Shown here piece by piece: positions 16,616-26,100 of a stretch of DNA of 39,379 bases. The stretch's first letter is position 1. Every line of letters starts with the position of its first letter. The translations under genes and the position numbers were made by a program. The notes below the pieces were generated by a model. It was not told the DNA's origin and searched no databases. It worked only from the letters and a program-made list of their open reading frames with translations. The stretch comes from Akkermansia sp. (GTDB taxonomy: Bacteria; Verrucomicrobiota; Verrucomicrobiia; Verrucomicrobiales; Akkermansiaceae). The stretch covers positions 1 through 39,379 of the forward strand of contig JAFURE010000065.1 of NCBI GenBank assembly GCA_017471985.1. The letters run 5' to 3'.

Positions 16616-16644
16616 ATTATATCGCGCTGCTTTTACCTTGTCAA
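16616..16644 (-). promoter_or_regulatory. Consensus sigma70 promoter of the YhaM-like gene, leaderless
   Basis: TTGACA (16639-16644), 17-base spacer, TATAAT (16616-16621), and only seven bases to the GTG start at 16608. It is the strongest leaderless candidate in the window. Confidence 0.8.
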
Positions 16645-16668
16645 GCGGCATCAATAACCACAGAAAGC

Positions 16669-16697
16669 TTGCAGTGCGTGCTGACTTATGCTAACCT
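16669..16697 (+). promoter_or_regulatory. Promoter of the ank-VWA-FHA operon
   Basis: TTGCAG (16669-16674), 17-base spacer, TAACCT (16692-16697), ten bases to the ATG at 16708. It is weak, and divergent from the YhaM promoter within the same 100-base gap. Confidence 0.45.
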
Positions 16698-16707
16698 GTA
16701 GTCAGGC

Positions 16708-17937
16708 ATGAATATGTGGTATAACATCCTGTGCGGGTTACCGATGATAAGCGGCATACTAACCGCTATGCCGGAGCCTGCAGAGTTCAAACGTATTCTG
16801 AAAGAGGCTCCGCCGGTCATTGTCGAGCTCAGAAAAGAAATCGACGCTCTCAGGGCAGAACAAGGCTCCTCCCGATTCACGATGGAACTCATCCGTCGTT
16901 TGGAAAAAGAACGCCGTACCGCTGAACTGGCCTATGAGGACCGACAAGAAGCCCTTATGAGCCTGCTGACAAAGGTCAGGAAAAGTGGAGACATTAACGC
17001 CACAGACAGTGATGGGCGCACCCTACTCATGCTCGCCGCCGCTACAGGCCACAATGCGGCCACGGAACTGGTGCTGAAGTACTCTCCCCTGCTGAATATG
17101 GCAGATGCAGATGACCTGACCGCTTGCGATTATGAACAGCTCAACAAAGGGACAATTCTGCAACACAAATTAAAAGCAAACTGGGCACAGGCCGTCAATA
17201 CGGGAGATACTGATGCAGTACAAGAGCTCCTGAATTGCGGGGCAGACCCCAATTGGGAGGTGCAGGACAAAGCACCAATAGCACTGGCAATCCAACAACA
17301 GAACACAGCCCTGTTTGAACTACTGGTGACATACGGAGCCAGCGTGGAAACCCGTTTGGAAAATGGCATAAAACTCATTGAATATGCAGTCATAACCCTC
17401 AACGCCGACATACTGGAATTGCTACTCAGGCATGGTTGCTCACCCGAAACCCGCCTGTCAGACGGTCGCCCCATGTTCGAACACCTGCTGAGTGAGAATG
17501 CCGGTGAGTGCCTGCTCACCTGGCTGAGCTACATGAAAGAAGAGCAGCCCGTCTACCTTTGCAAACTGGTACGGCTGGGCTCACCGCAGGCAATTCAGAC
17601 CGTATTCAATGCTCATAAAAGCGACATCAATACAGAAGACCAAAATGGCAACATACCCCTGCACGAAGCAGCTCGCCGCGGTGACTGTAGCATCTACCAA
17701 ATTCTCGTTTCCCTCGGAGCGGACACTATGGCTCGCAACATGAGGCAGGAGACCACGCTCATGCACGCCGCACTCAGCGGCAACACAAACATGCTGGACA
17801 CTGTACTCAATGCCATGCCACAGGAAGAAATTCAGGCAAGGGATGAGAACGGACACACCGCTCTGCACTATGCTCAACTGGCACGGGACAAGAAAGCTCA
17901 GCAGACATTGACCGCTGCGGGGCTCACCCAAAACTGA
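16708..17937 (+). CDS. Ankyrin-repeat protein, probably exported
   Basis: The product has 409 residues. The N-terminus (MNMWYNILCGLPMISGILTA) is hydrophobic and could be a signal sequence. A charged helical, coiled-coil-like stretch follows at about 25-95. Ankyrin repeats run from about 98 to the end, e.g. DSDGRTLLMLAAATGHNAA, NGNIPLHEAARRGDC and NGHTALHYAQLARDK. The middle repeats are degenerate. Ankyrin domains bind other proteins; the partner is unknown. It is the first gene of a three-gene operon, ending five bases before the VWA gene. A second ankyrin protein is encoded at the far end of the same block, on the other strand. Confidence 0.85.
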   Translation: MNMWYNILCGLPMISGILTAMPEPAEFKRILKEAPPVIVELRKEIDALRAEQGSSRFTMELIRRLEKERRTAELAYEDRQEALMSLLTKVRKSGDINATDSDGRTLLMLAAATGHNAATELVLKYSPLLNMADADDLTACDYEQLNKGTILQHKLKANWAQAVNTGDTDAVQELLNCGADPNWEVQDKAPIALAIQQQNTALFELLVTYGASVETRLENGIKLIEYAVITLNADILELLLRHGCSPETRLSDGRPMFEHLLSENAGECLLTWLSYMKEEQPVYLCKLVRLGSPQAIQTVFNAHKSDINTEDQNGNIPLHEAARRGDCSIYQILVSLGADTMARNMRQETTLMHAALSGNTNMLDTVLNAMPQEEIQARDENGHTALHYAQLARDKKAQQTLTAAGLTQN

Positions 17938-17942
17938 AAAAC

Positions 17943-19424
17943 ATGGCCATACACGTAAAACCCGTTTTCAGTGCCCGACAGCAACTGCTGCGCAATCTCC
18001 GCCGCATGCTGATGCTGGCGCTCTGCGGTGCCCTCATCATACTGATTGGCGGAGGCATCGTACTCTACCTGCAATATTTCCTCATCGAAAAGGATGGCAA
18101 TACTACCTTCACCTACGTAGAGGCGATGAAGGAGGACCCGCACGCCCACCAGCCTAAACCCACACTCCCCGCTCTTTCGGGCGGAGCTGAAGAAGCAGCC
18201 AAGTCAGCAAGCATCACCCCCGATATCATTGTCACCACATCGGCAGATGACACCTTCGCCGTGCCGACCATGCCTTTCGATATGGCCGATGGCTTGGGGA
18301 GCGATACCACCGGGCTCTTTGATTTCGGTCTCGGGCTGAGCGGTGAGGGCATTGGGGGAGGTAGCGGGTCAGGCTCGGGAACCGGCAGCGGCCGTGGGAC
18401 CGGCAGTGGCAGCGGAGGTAGCGGCAAAGGCTATAATGACGACATCCAAGTGGTGCTTGCTCTGGATGCCTCGGGCAGTATGGATCAACTCTTTGTTGCT
18501 GTTGCCGACGCAATTAATGACGTACTCACCACCCTGGGAAACGCCAGACTTAATGGCAAGAAAACAAAAGTCAACGTAGGCGTGGTCGTATATGGACAGA
18601 GCAAGGATGACGGCAAACCGTTTATTCTTTCGCGTTTCACCACCAGAGTAAATAAGCTTGCCGAAGAAATCAGGAAAACTGCCTGCGATGGTGCTGAAGA
18701 ACACTGTGGAGCCGCCATTCAACTGGCTGTCCAGCGTTTTCCCTGGAACATGCGAGAGCGAGATGACATGCTGAAGGTCATCTTCATTTGCGGCAACGAA
18801 CCCTTCAATATGGGTAAAGTTGATTACCGAGCAGCTATAGCCCAGGCAAAAGCCGGCAACATTATCGTCAATACCGTACATTGTGGCGGCTACGAGGACG
18901 AAGAGTGGCAACAGGCCGCACTGCTGGGCAATGGACAGGGGCTTACCTACAATTTCGCCACCAAGACCATGTCGGAACAGGAAGCCGCTAAACAGCGTCG
19001 CAGCGCCCTGACAGAACTCAGCCGCATGCCCCTGCTGCCTATTGGTTCCCCTGCTGAACAAAAAGAACTGCTTAAACAGTACAAACAGCCCTCGGCACCA
19101 CCGGCCAATGCAAAAGCTCTCACCAGATGGATTTCAACAAACCGCGAACTGATACTCGACGGCTTTGAATGGGACGCCGCAGAACTCTGCCGGCGCATCG
19201 GCATAGATATCTTCACCCTTGAGCACATCGGTGGCAGGGGCAACCTGCCACTAAGTCTACGCGGGAAATCCGACATTGAGGCACTGCAGAGCATTCGTAC
19301 TGCGGCCAAAGCCCGCGCTTATCAGCTTGCCCGCTACAAGGAATGCACCAACGAATTTGCCGAACAAATTCTGGAAACCCTGCAAGAGCAGGCTCACAGC
19401 AAAGGTATTATCATCGAACTCTGA
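17943..19424 (+). CDS. Membrane-anchored VWA-domain protein
   Basis: The product has 493 residues. A basic N-terminus and one membrane segment (about 23-46) suggest an inside-to-outside topology. A linker follows, with a very Gly/Ser-rich part at about 136-162. A von Willebrand A domain starts at about 167: DASGSM (Asp175, Ser177, Ser179) is a complete MIDAS metal site, with VNVGVVVYG and LKVIFICGNEPFN as the later core strands. The C-terminal 130 residues are charged and helical. VWA domains bind protein ligands through the metal. It sits between the ankyrin and FHA genes (gaps of 5 and 13 bases). It is probably a scaffold or sensor in the envelope. Confidence 0.85.
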   Translation: MAIHVKPVFSARQQLLRNLRRMLMLALCGALIILIGGGIVLYLQYFLIEKDGNTTFTYVEAMKEDPHAHQPKPTLPALSGGAEEAAKSASITPDIIVTTSADDTFAVPTMPFDMADGLGSDTTGLFDFGLGLSGEGIGGGSGSGSGTGSGRGTGSGSGGSGKGYNDDIQVVLALDASGSMDQLFVAVADAINDVLTTLGNARLNGKKTKVNVGVVVYGQSKDDGKPFILSRFTTRVNKLAEEIRKTACDGAEEHCGAAIQLAVQRFPWNMRERDDMLKVIFICGNEPFNMGKVDYRAAIAQAKAGNIIVNTVHCGGYEDEEWQQAALLGNGQGLTYNFATKTMSEQEAAKQRRSALTELSRMPLLPIGSPAEQKELLKQYKQPSAPPANAKALTRWISTNRELILDGFEWDAAELCRRIGIDIFTLEHIGGRGNLPLSLRGKSDIEALQSIRTAAKARAYQLARYKECTNEFAEQILETLQEQAHSKGIIIEL

Positions 19425-19437
19425 TTTTCCCCTCACC

Positions 19438-20280
19438 ATGCCGGTCATCCTCATCACAGACAGCTCGGGTAATATTCACAAATACCGGCTCGAATCTGCC
19501 CCCGATACCCCCTACACCCTCGGGCGGTCAGAGGACTGCAATATAGCCCTGCCGCAGGAGGCCCATATCTCCCGCCTGCACTGCTACCTGACCGCTGTGG
19601 GGGATACGGTGCAACTGCAGGACAACAACTCGGGCAATGGGATATACGATGGCGAGCAGCGCATAAGCTGCGTTCAGATGGTGCCGGGGCATGAGTACCG
19701 ACTGGCCAATTGCAGCATTGTGCTGCGCCCTGAACAGGCAGTTCAACCGGTTCCCACAAGTCCTGTTGCCCAAGCCCCCCGCGGGAAAAAGACTCCCCGG
19801 CGACTTTGCTCCTCACCCGGCAGTGAGTTCGGCTTACCCTGCGATTTTGCGCTGCAGTTGCGCCTGCTCACGCCCACACATCCCCTGCCCGTCGGCTCCA
19901 AGCTGCACTTTGGTGTAAAGGCAGCCTGCGCCTGCTACGTGTGCCTGCTGCAATATGACTGCACCGGTACCCCCACCCTGCTGGTACCGGGCTGCGCGGG
20001 GGATGACGTCAGGCTCTTTGCCGATACCGAAGCCCAATTCCCGCGAGCCCTGCATAACGAATACAACCTGGTCGTTGAGCCCCCCGTGGGCCGCGAAATA
20101 GTCATTGCACTGGCGTGTACGGTCAATCAGCCTTTCGAGAAAATATGGCGCAGAATCCTCGGCACGCGCACAGAGCTGCTTGCCCCGGGTGAACTGGAGC
20201 AAAAGTTCATTTCGGCCTGCTCCGGTGGCAGGTCAAAATGGAGTTCGGCGGTGCTGCACCTGCAGACCTGTCGAAAATAA
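19438..20280 (+). CDS. FHA domain-DUF4384 fusion protein
   Basis: The product has 280 residues. The ATG at 19438 is chosen because the FHA domain begins at once (MPVILITD); an earlier in-frame ATG at 19276 lies inside the VWA gene. FHA hallmarks are LGRSEDCNI (28-36), HISRLHC (43-49) and DNNSGNGIYDG (62-72), expected to bind phosphothreonine peptides. After a linker (about 101-135), residues 140-255 resemble DUF4384: LPVGSKLHFGVKA, CYVCLLQYDCTG, PTLLVPG and PPVGREIVIALA. There is no signal peptide, so it is cytoplasmic. DUF4384 is often found with Ser/Thr kinases, but none is in this window. It is the last gene of the operon. Confidence 0.78.
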   Translation: MPVILITDSSGNIHKYRLESAPDTPYTLGRSEDCNIALPQEAHISRLHCYLTAVGDTVQLQDNNSGNGIYDGEQRISCVQMVPGHEYRLANCSIVLRPEQAVQPVPTSPVAQAPRGKKTPRRLCSSPGSEFGLPCDFALQLRLLTPTHPLPVGSKLHFGVKAACACYVCLLQYDCTGTPTLLVPGCAGDDVRLFADTEAQFPRALHNEYNLVVEPPVGREIVIALACTVNQPFEKIWRRILGTRTELLAPGELEQKFISACSGGRSKWSSAVLHLQTCRK

Positions 20281-20289
20281 GGCCTGCAC

Positions 20290-22023
20290 TTATTGCTCCC
20301 ACACCGTGTAGCGAGTGCCGTCCCACTGCACCGCTTTAATCACACTCGTCCCGACCGGGCAGATGAGGTCTGTGGTGGCATTGTCGGCATGATTGAGTCC
20401 CCGCAGAGCAATTCGCAGCAGTTCCCCCTCGGCATCGTAAGCCTCGTAAGCGACGGCATTCTGCCACACATTGCCGGGTATGGTCACACGCCCCTTGCGG
20501 AACTCCGGCCTGTACTGCGGTGAGGGCTGCACCGGCAGGCGGTCGCGGTATATGTGCACATTGTTAGCATTGATGTAGTAGATAACCGAGCTATCGGGTT
20601 TCGGGTATTGGCGGGCATGCTCAATAGCTCTGCGGCACATATCGGGCGTGATAGTCACCATGTGTGACTGGTAATCCTCGACATAGCGATTCATGGGTGC
20701 CACGATACCCACTTTCACAAAAAAGTCCGACAAGTCCCACCCCGTCACATCACAGGCACGGGTAAAGAATTGCAGGCGCAGCTGACCGTGCGGAGCATCG
20801 GCAGCATCTGTCCGGGCCAGGTGGTGAATATCAGCATAAAAGTCCTTCTTATCACGCGCCACAGCCATATAGAGCTGCAACTGCCAGAGGGGGCAAACTG
20901 TCACGAAATGGTCGCCGGTTCTTGCACCGGGCACATGGCGCAGACCGTTATCGGGACCGGACTGGAATTGCCAGAGCTGGCGGTTCACGATAGCATTGTT
21001 CACATAGCAATCCATACGCCCGCCACGCATGGGTCTGCTGCCGATAGCGGGTGTCACCTCGTGCTCCAGACGGCACGCCGCCGGATTAATCACATAGCAG
21101 CACCAGGCCGAAAAAATGTTGTTGGTCACCTCCTGTGACCCCGCCCACATCATTCCGGGGCGACACTGATTGATGTGCCCGAACTCATGTGCAATAGCCC
21201 AGACTGAGCGGCGCAGCGCTGCCGGATTGGCTATCTCGTGCATGGCACTATAGACATAAGCCGACCCTATGCCGTCAGCATGCATGAAACCGCCCCACTG
21301 AACCCGGCCATGAATGTGATTGCCGGGGTGCAGGCCATACTTATCCCAGCCGAGCAGCTCCTGTTCCATGCGCACCACATCATCATAGATATCGAGCAGT
21401 TCCGGCCCCTTCTCAGGGCAGTTTTTACGCAACCCGGCCACATCATACGCCAACTGCACACGTTCGCCCAGTATATCGAGGATTTCGCACTTAGCACCGG
21501 CCAACAACTGATGCCAGGTCGCGGCGTCATCATGCTGTGTAAAGATACCATTCACCGCACCACCTTCAATCGAGAGCTTGACGGCCGGAGCCTGTGCCGG
21601 GGATTCAGCTCGGTACTCAATGTACCCCAGACCGGTAGCCGGAGCGGCAAACGTATTTCTTCCCCCGTACAGGGCATGCACAGCGTGGTCACCCTTGCGA
21701 CCGAAGTCGTGAATGATGAGAGCAAGCCCGGCGGGAGCCTGTCCCTCTACCGTGATTGTCACCTGTTCCCCCTTCGTAAAGTATATACCGGTAGGGTTCT
21801 CGAAATGTGAGTAATTATTGCAGCGCAAGCTTTCTCTCACCTTCTCCAGGGGAAGATAAGCGCGGAACTCACGGTGGCGATAGGCTTGCTCGCGGTCCGT
21901 CCCGCTATTGAGCGTGCTGTAGTCTGTACCGGCAGGGACCTCGGCCTGCAGGGGTATACCTGCTACAGCCAGAAACAGAAATATCGTGCAGAAAATATTT
22001 TTTAACATAGTCACTTTTATCAT
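20290..22023 (-). CDS. Secreted M60-family zinc metallopeptidase (mucin-peptidase type)
   Basis: The product has 577 residues, with a signal peptide ending near PLQA-E. The M60 (enhancin-like) core includes the zinc motif HEFGH (279-283) with a downstream Glu298 in SQEVTNN, plus the preceding HPGNHIHGRVQW region and an N-terminal beta domain (about 60-160). Family members act on glycoproteins such as mucins, outside the cell. The ATG overlaps the TGA of the upstream ankyrin gene by four bases (ATGA), so translation is coupled. The stop codon is nine bases from the stop of the convergent FHA gene, and only a weak AATAAG/CTTATT hairpin separates them. Confidence 0.85.
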   Translation of the reverse strand: MIKVTMLKNIFCTIFLFLAVAGIPLQAEVPAGTDYSTLNSGTDREQAYRHREFRAYLPLEKVRESLRCNNYSHFENPTGIYFTKGEQVTITVEGQAPAGLALIIHDFGRKGDHAVHALYGGRNTFAAPATGLGYIEYRAESPAQAPAVKLSIEGGAVNGIFTQHDDAATWHQLLAGAKCEILDILGERVQLAYDVAGLRKNCPEKGPELLDIYDDVVRMEQELLGWDKYGLHPGNHIHGRVQWGGFMHADGIGSAYVYSAMHEIANPAALRRSVWAIAHEFGHINQCRPGMMWAGSQEVTNNIFSAWCCYVINPAACRLEHEVTPAIGSRPMRGGRMDCYVNNAIVNRQLWQFQSGPDNGLRHVPGARTGDHFVTVCPLWQLQLYMAVARDKKDFYADIHHLARTDAADAPHGQLRLQFFTRACDVTGWDLSDFFVKVGIVAPMNRYVEDYQSHMVTITPDMCRRAIEHARQYPKPDSSVIYYINANNVHIYRDRLPVQPSPQYRPEFRKGRVTIPGNVWQNAVAYEAYDAEGELLRIALRGLNHADNATTDLICPVGTSVIKAVQWDGTRYTVWEQ

Positions 22024-23027
22024 TCAAATAATTGAGGCATCATTTCCGCTGCATAGTCACGGGCGGATTTTCCCTTCTCATCCTGCGCATCGGGGTCAGC
22101 GCCGGCTGTCAATAACATGCGGGCAATCGGCTCACGCCTGTACTGCACAGCCACGGTCAGGGGCGGAACTTTCCGGAACATAGGGTGGCGCAAATCGGTG
22201 CCGGCCTCGATGAATGCCTGCACAATTTCCTTATTGCCCCCCTGAATAGCCATGATAAGCGGCAATCCGTTGCGCCCGCCGTCAGGATTATAATTCTGAG
22301 CCCGGTAGGCGGGCAGCAGCGCCTTCACCGTTGCGGCATTACGCACCCACACAGCATCATGCAGCGGCGTGGCAGCATTGCTGCCACGAGCCATGGGATT
22401 TGCCCCGCCTGCCAGTAGAGCTGTTACCACCTCGGGCGTACCGTCTGCGGCCGCCACATGAAGCACACTTTTGGTCTGAGGATTGACATAATCGGGGTTT
22501 GCTCCGCTCTCGAGCAGAATCTGCACAATCTCTACCTTTCCATCTCTCGCGGCCTGCATGAGTACCGACATCTGGTGGTCGTGGGTCAGGCAATTCGGGT
22601 CAACCCCGAGAGCCATCAGCTTGCGAACTTGCGCGACCTGCCCACCGGCAACATGTTCACACAGTCGCAACTCCTGCCGGCGCAGTGAGAGTGCACCCTG
22701 CACGGCATGCTGCACCGCGGGAGACTGAGCCAGTGAAAGAGTACGTTCCGTTGCTGTTGCGCCCTCGCCTATAAGGTGATTCACCGCTGCGACATGCCCG
22801 GCTGCCACGGCTAAATCAAGAGGGGTATTACCCAATTCATCAGGCATATTGAGGGTACTCTTATCGGTTACAGCAACACGAAGCGCATTCATATCTCCCG
22901 CGGCAGCGGCCTCGTGCGCAGAGTACACCCCATTACTGCGCTGCAACCACGGCAATAGTTCATCTGCCTCTGCAGGAGCTAACGGCAGGGCTGAAATCAG
23001 CAAATATGTCAGGCAATTCATTCTCAT
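22020..23027 (-). CDS. Secreted ankyrin-repeat protein
   Basis: The product is about 335 residues, with a signal peptide (MRMNCLTYLLISALPLAPAEA). Ankyrin repeats fill most of the rest: LGNTPLDLAVAAGHVAAVNH, QMSVLMQAARDGKVEIVQI, TKSVLHVAAADGTPEVVTAL and NAATPLHDAVWVRNAATVKA, ending GADPDAQDEKGKSARDYA. A GTG at 23030 would add one residue; the ATG at 23027 fits better with the promoter ending eight bases before it. It is translationally coupled to the M60 peptidase, suggesting the two are exported together, with the ankyrin protein perhaps binding or restraining the protease (inference). Confidence 0.85.
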   Translation of the reverse strand: MRMNCLTYLLISALPLAPAEADELLPWLQRSNGVYSAHEAAAAGDMNALRVAVTDKSTLNMPDELGNTPLDLAVAAGHVAAVNHLIGEGATATERTLSLAQSPAVQHAVQGALSLRRQELRLCEHVAGGQVAQVRKLMALGVDPNCLTHDHQMSVLMQAARDGKVEIVQILLESGANPDYVNPQTKSVLHVAAADGTPEVVTALLAGGANPMARGSNAATPLHDAVWVRNAATVKALLPAYRAQNYNPDGGRNGLPLIMAIQGGNKEIVQAFIEAGTDLRHPMFRKVPPLTVAVQYRREPIARMLLTAGADPDAQDEKGKSARDYAAEMMPQLFE

Positions 23028-23035
23028 CACCTGTC

Positions 23036-23064
23036 ATGATACCCTATTTCCCATCTTTTCGCAA
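23036..23064 (-). promoter_or_regulatory. Promoter of the ank-M60 operon, probably leaderless
   Basis: TTGCGA (23059-23064), 17-base spacer, TATCAT (23036-23041), eight bases to the ATG at 23027. Its -35 box touches the T-tract of the rpoC terminator. Confidence 0.55.
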
Positions 23065-23102
23065 GCACAAAACGCCCCGGTCACCACTTGGCGACCGGGG
23101 CG
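23063..23102 (-). terminator. Terminator of the rpoBC operon
   Basis: The 10-bp stem CGCCCCGGTC (23073-23082) / GACCGGGGCG (23093-23102) is followed by TTTTGTGCTT on the minus strand, 31 bases past the rpoC stop. Confidence 0.85.
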
Positions 23103-23133
23103 GAAATGCTTATTTCAGTCAATCCGGCGGGAT

Positions 23134-26100
23134 TTACTCGTCTGCACCCACAGAGATGGTGTCGTCTGCGGCACTGAAGTCCTCCTCATCATCCCACATG
23201 GCGCGGGGAATGGGAGTAGCACCGGGAGCCGGCTCCACCACGATGTTGCGGTACTTGTCGAAACCGGTACCGGCAGGAATGAGGTGACCCAGAATGACGT
23301 TCTCCTTGAAGCCCTCCAGCATATCGACCTTGCCCAGGGTGGCGGCTTCGGTCAGCACGCGCGTGGTGTCCTGGAAGGAGGCAGCGGAGATGAAGGAGTC
23401 GGTCTTGAGGGAGGCCTTGGTGATACCCAGCAGAATGGGCTCGCAGTCAGCCGGGCGACCATTCATGTTGACGGTCTCGCGGTTAATGCGTGTGAGGGTG
23501 GTGCGATCCACCTCATCGCCCCAGAGCAGGCCGGTGTCACCCGGGTCCTTCACGCGCACCTTACGCAGCATCTGAGATACGATGATTTCCACGTGCTTGT
23601 CGTTAATCTCCACACCCTGCACACGGTATACCTGCTGCACCTTGTTGACGAGGTGCTCCTGCAGGGCTTCCTTGCCGCAGATACGCAGGATTTCGTCGGA
23701 GGCCTCGGAACCGTCGGACAGGGGTTCACCGGCGCGCACGAAGTCACCGTCATGAACGATGATGTGGCGATCCATGGGCACGAGGTGCTTGATGGAGATT
23801 GCCCCCTCGTTCTCATCATGAGACTCGAGCTTGGTGGAACGGCGGCGGGTCTTGCCTGCGGCCTCCTTGGCATCGGCATCGCGATAGATGGTAACCACCT
23901 TCTTACCGCGAATCATGGCGTCATCGATACCGACGATACCGTCCATCTCAGCCAGCGTGCAGGTGTCCTTGGGACGACGGGCTTCGAAGAGCTCAGCCAC
24001 ACGGGGAAGACCACCGGTAATATCGTTTGTCTTCTGCACCTTGCGGGGAGTCTTGGCGATGGGAGTACCGGCAGAAATCTGCTGCTTGTTGTTGACGGCA
24101 AGATAAGCACCGGTGGGGATGGAGTACACGCGGGGCTGATCCTTGGCGCTGTTAGCCTTGGACTTGCTGCCGGGTTTGACGGTGTGCACGATGATACGGG
24201 GAGCCAGGTCCTGACGGTGATCGATGATAACGGTCGTACCCTTACCGGACTCGGTGTGACCGGCCTCGGTGCGGCAGGTAATACCCTCAATCATGTCAGC
24301 GAACTCGACATAACCGCCGATTTCGGAGATGACCGGAATGGCGAAGGGATCCCACTCAGCAATGAGGGTCTTGGCGGTGATTTCCTCACCATCCTTCACG
24401 TGCAGCACAGCACCCATGGTGAGCTGGTAGGACTCCTGCTCCTTACCCTCGGCGTCGTAAATCTTCACGCTGCCGTTCTTGCAGAGCACCACGTTGTTGC
24501 CGTTCTCGTCAACCACGCAGCGGTCACGCAGGTTCTCGTCGTAAATCACGCGACCATCAGTCTTGGACACATACTCGGGACGGCTGGTCGAGGCGGATGC
24601 CGTACCACCCACGTGGAAGGTACGCATGGTCAGCTGAGTACCGGGCTCACCGATGGACTGAGCAGCGATGATACCAACGGCCTCGCCCACCTTCACGCTC
24701 TTGCCGGTGGCCAGGTTCAGACCGTAGCACTTGGCGCAGCAGCCCTTGGTCAGGTCACAGGTAAGCACGGAACGAACCTTCACCTTCTCGATACCTACGT
24801 TCTCAATGCGCTTGGCGGCCTCGTCGGTGATAATCTCATTCTTGGCAACGATGATTTCGCGAGTGGTCGGGTCGTAGATATCGTCGCAGGTCACACGACC
24901 ATAGATACGCATGGACAGGCTGGCAATCTCATCATCACCGTCATAGATAGCGGTCATGGTGATACCGTTGTCGGTACCGCAGTCCTCATCGCGCACGATA
25001 ACGTCCTGAGCTACGTCCACGAGCTTACGGGTCATGTAACCGGAGTCAGCAGTCTTAAGAGCGGTATCGGCCAGACCCTTACGGGCACCGTGAGTGGAAA
25101 TGAAGTACTCAAGCACGCTCAGACCCTCACGGAAGTTGGAGGTAATGGGGCGCTCGATAATTTCACCACTGGGCTTAGCCATAAGACCACGCATACCGGA
25201 GAGCTGCTTAATCTGAGCCTTGTTACCACGAGCACCGGAGTCCACCATCATGAACAGCGGGTTGGCAACGGCGGAACCATCGTTGTACTCCAGCTTGGTG
25301 TAGAGCTCCTTCTGGATGGCATCGGTCGTGGAGGACCAGATGTTCACCACCTTCTCGTAGCGCTCACCGTTGGTAATCAGACCTTCCTCATACTGCTCGG
25401 TCACCTTGGTCACCTCGTCGTATGCGGCGGAGATAAGCTCGTTCTTGTGCTCGGGCACCACCATGTCAACAATACCGATGGAGCAGCCGGAGCGCGTAGC
25501 CTCCTTATAGCCCAGGGACTTAAGAGCGTCGAGGGTCTCCACGGTCTTGGCCTGACCACAAGTCTGGTAGCAGCGCCAGATGATTTCACCCAGCTGCTTC
25601 TTACCGACGTTGCGGTTGATGTAACCGATTTCGTTGGGCCAGATTTCGTTGAAACGCACACGACCGGCAGTGGTCACGATGGTCTTGCGACCTACGTTCT
25701 CCTGGTTGAAGGACAGGCGATCGAACTCGCGACCGGTCTTGCCGTAGTCGGGGTTCTTCAGGCGAATCCACTCATGGTAACCAATCTTGCGGGCGGCGAT
25801 AGCGAACTCCACTTCAGAGATGGACTCGAAGAGGGGCAGCAGGTGCTGGTTATCCTGGTTTTCCTTCACCTCCTTGGCACGGGTGTGGGTAAGGTAGTAG
25901 GAACCCAGAATGATATCCTGCGACGGTGTGCTGATGGGCTTACCGGATGCCGGAGAGAAAATGTTGTTGGGTGCCAGCATGAGCAGGCGGGCCTCCAACT
26001 GGGCCTCAACACTCAGGGGCACATGCACAGCCATCTGGTCACCGTCGAAGTCGGCGTTGTAACCGGTACATACGAGCGGGTGCAGACGAATGGCGCTACC

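Noticed and set aside
16516..16698. A small gene for protein L33 (rpmG) or similar near secE, and small genes in other spacers
   Set aside because: The tuf-tRNA-Trp-secE spacers have no open frame with ribosomal-protein features, and the other spacers under 300 bases hold only promoters or hairpins.
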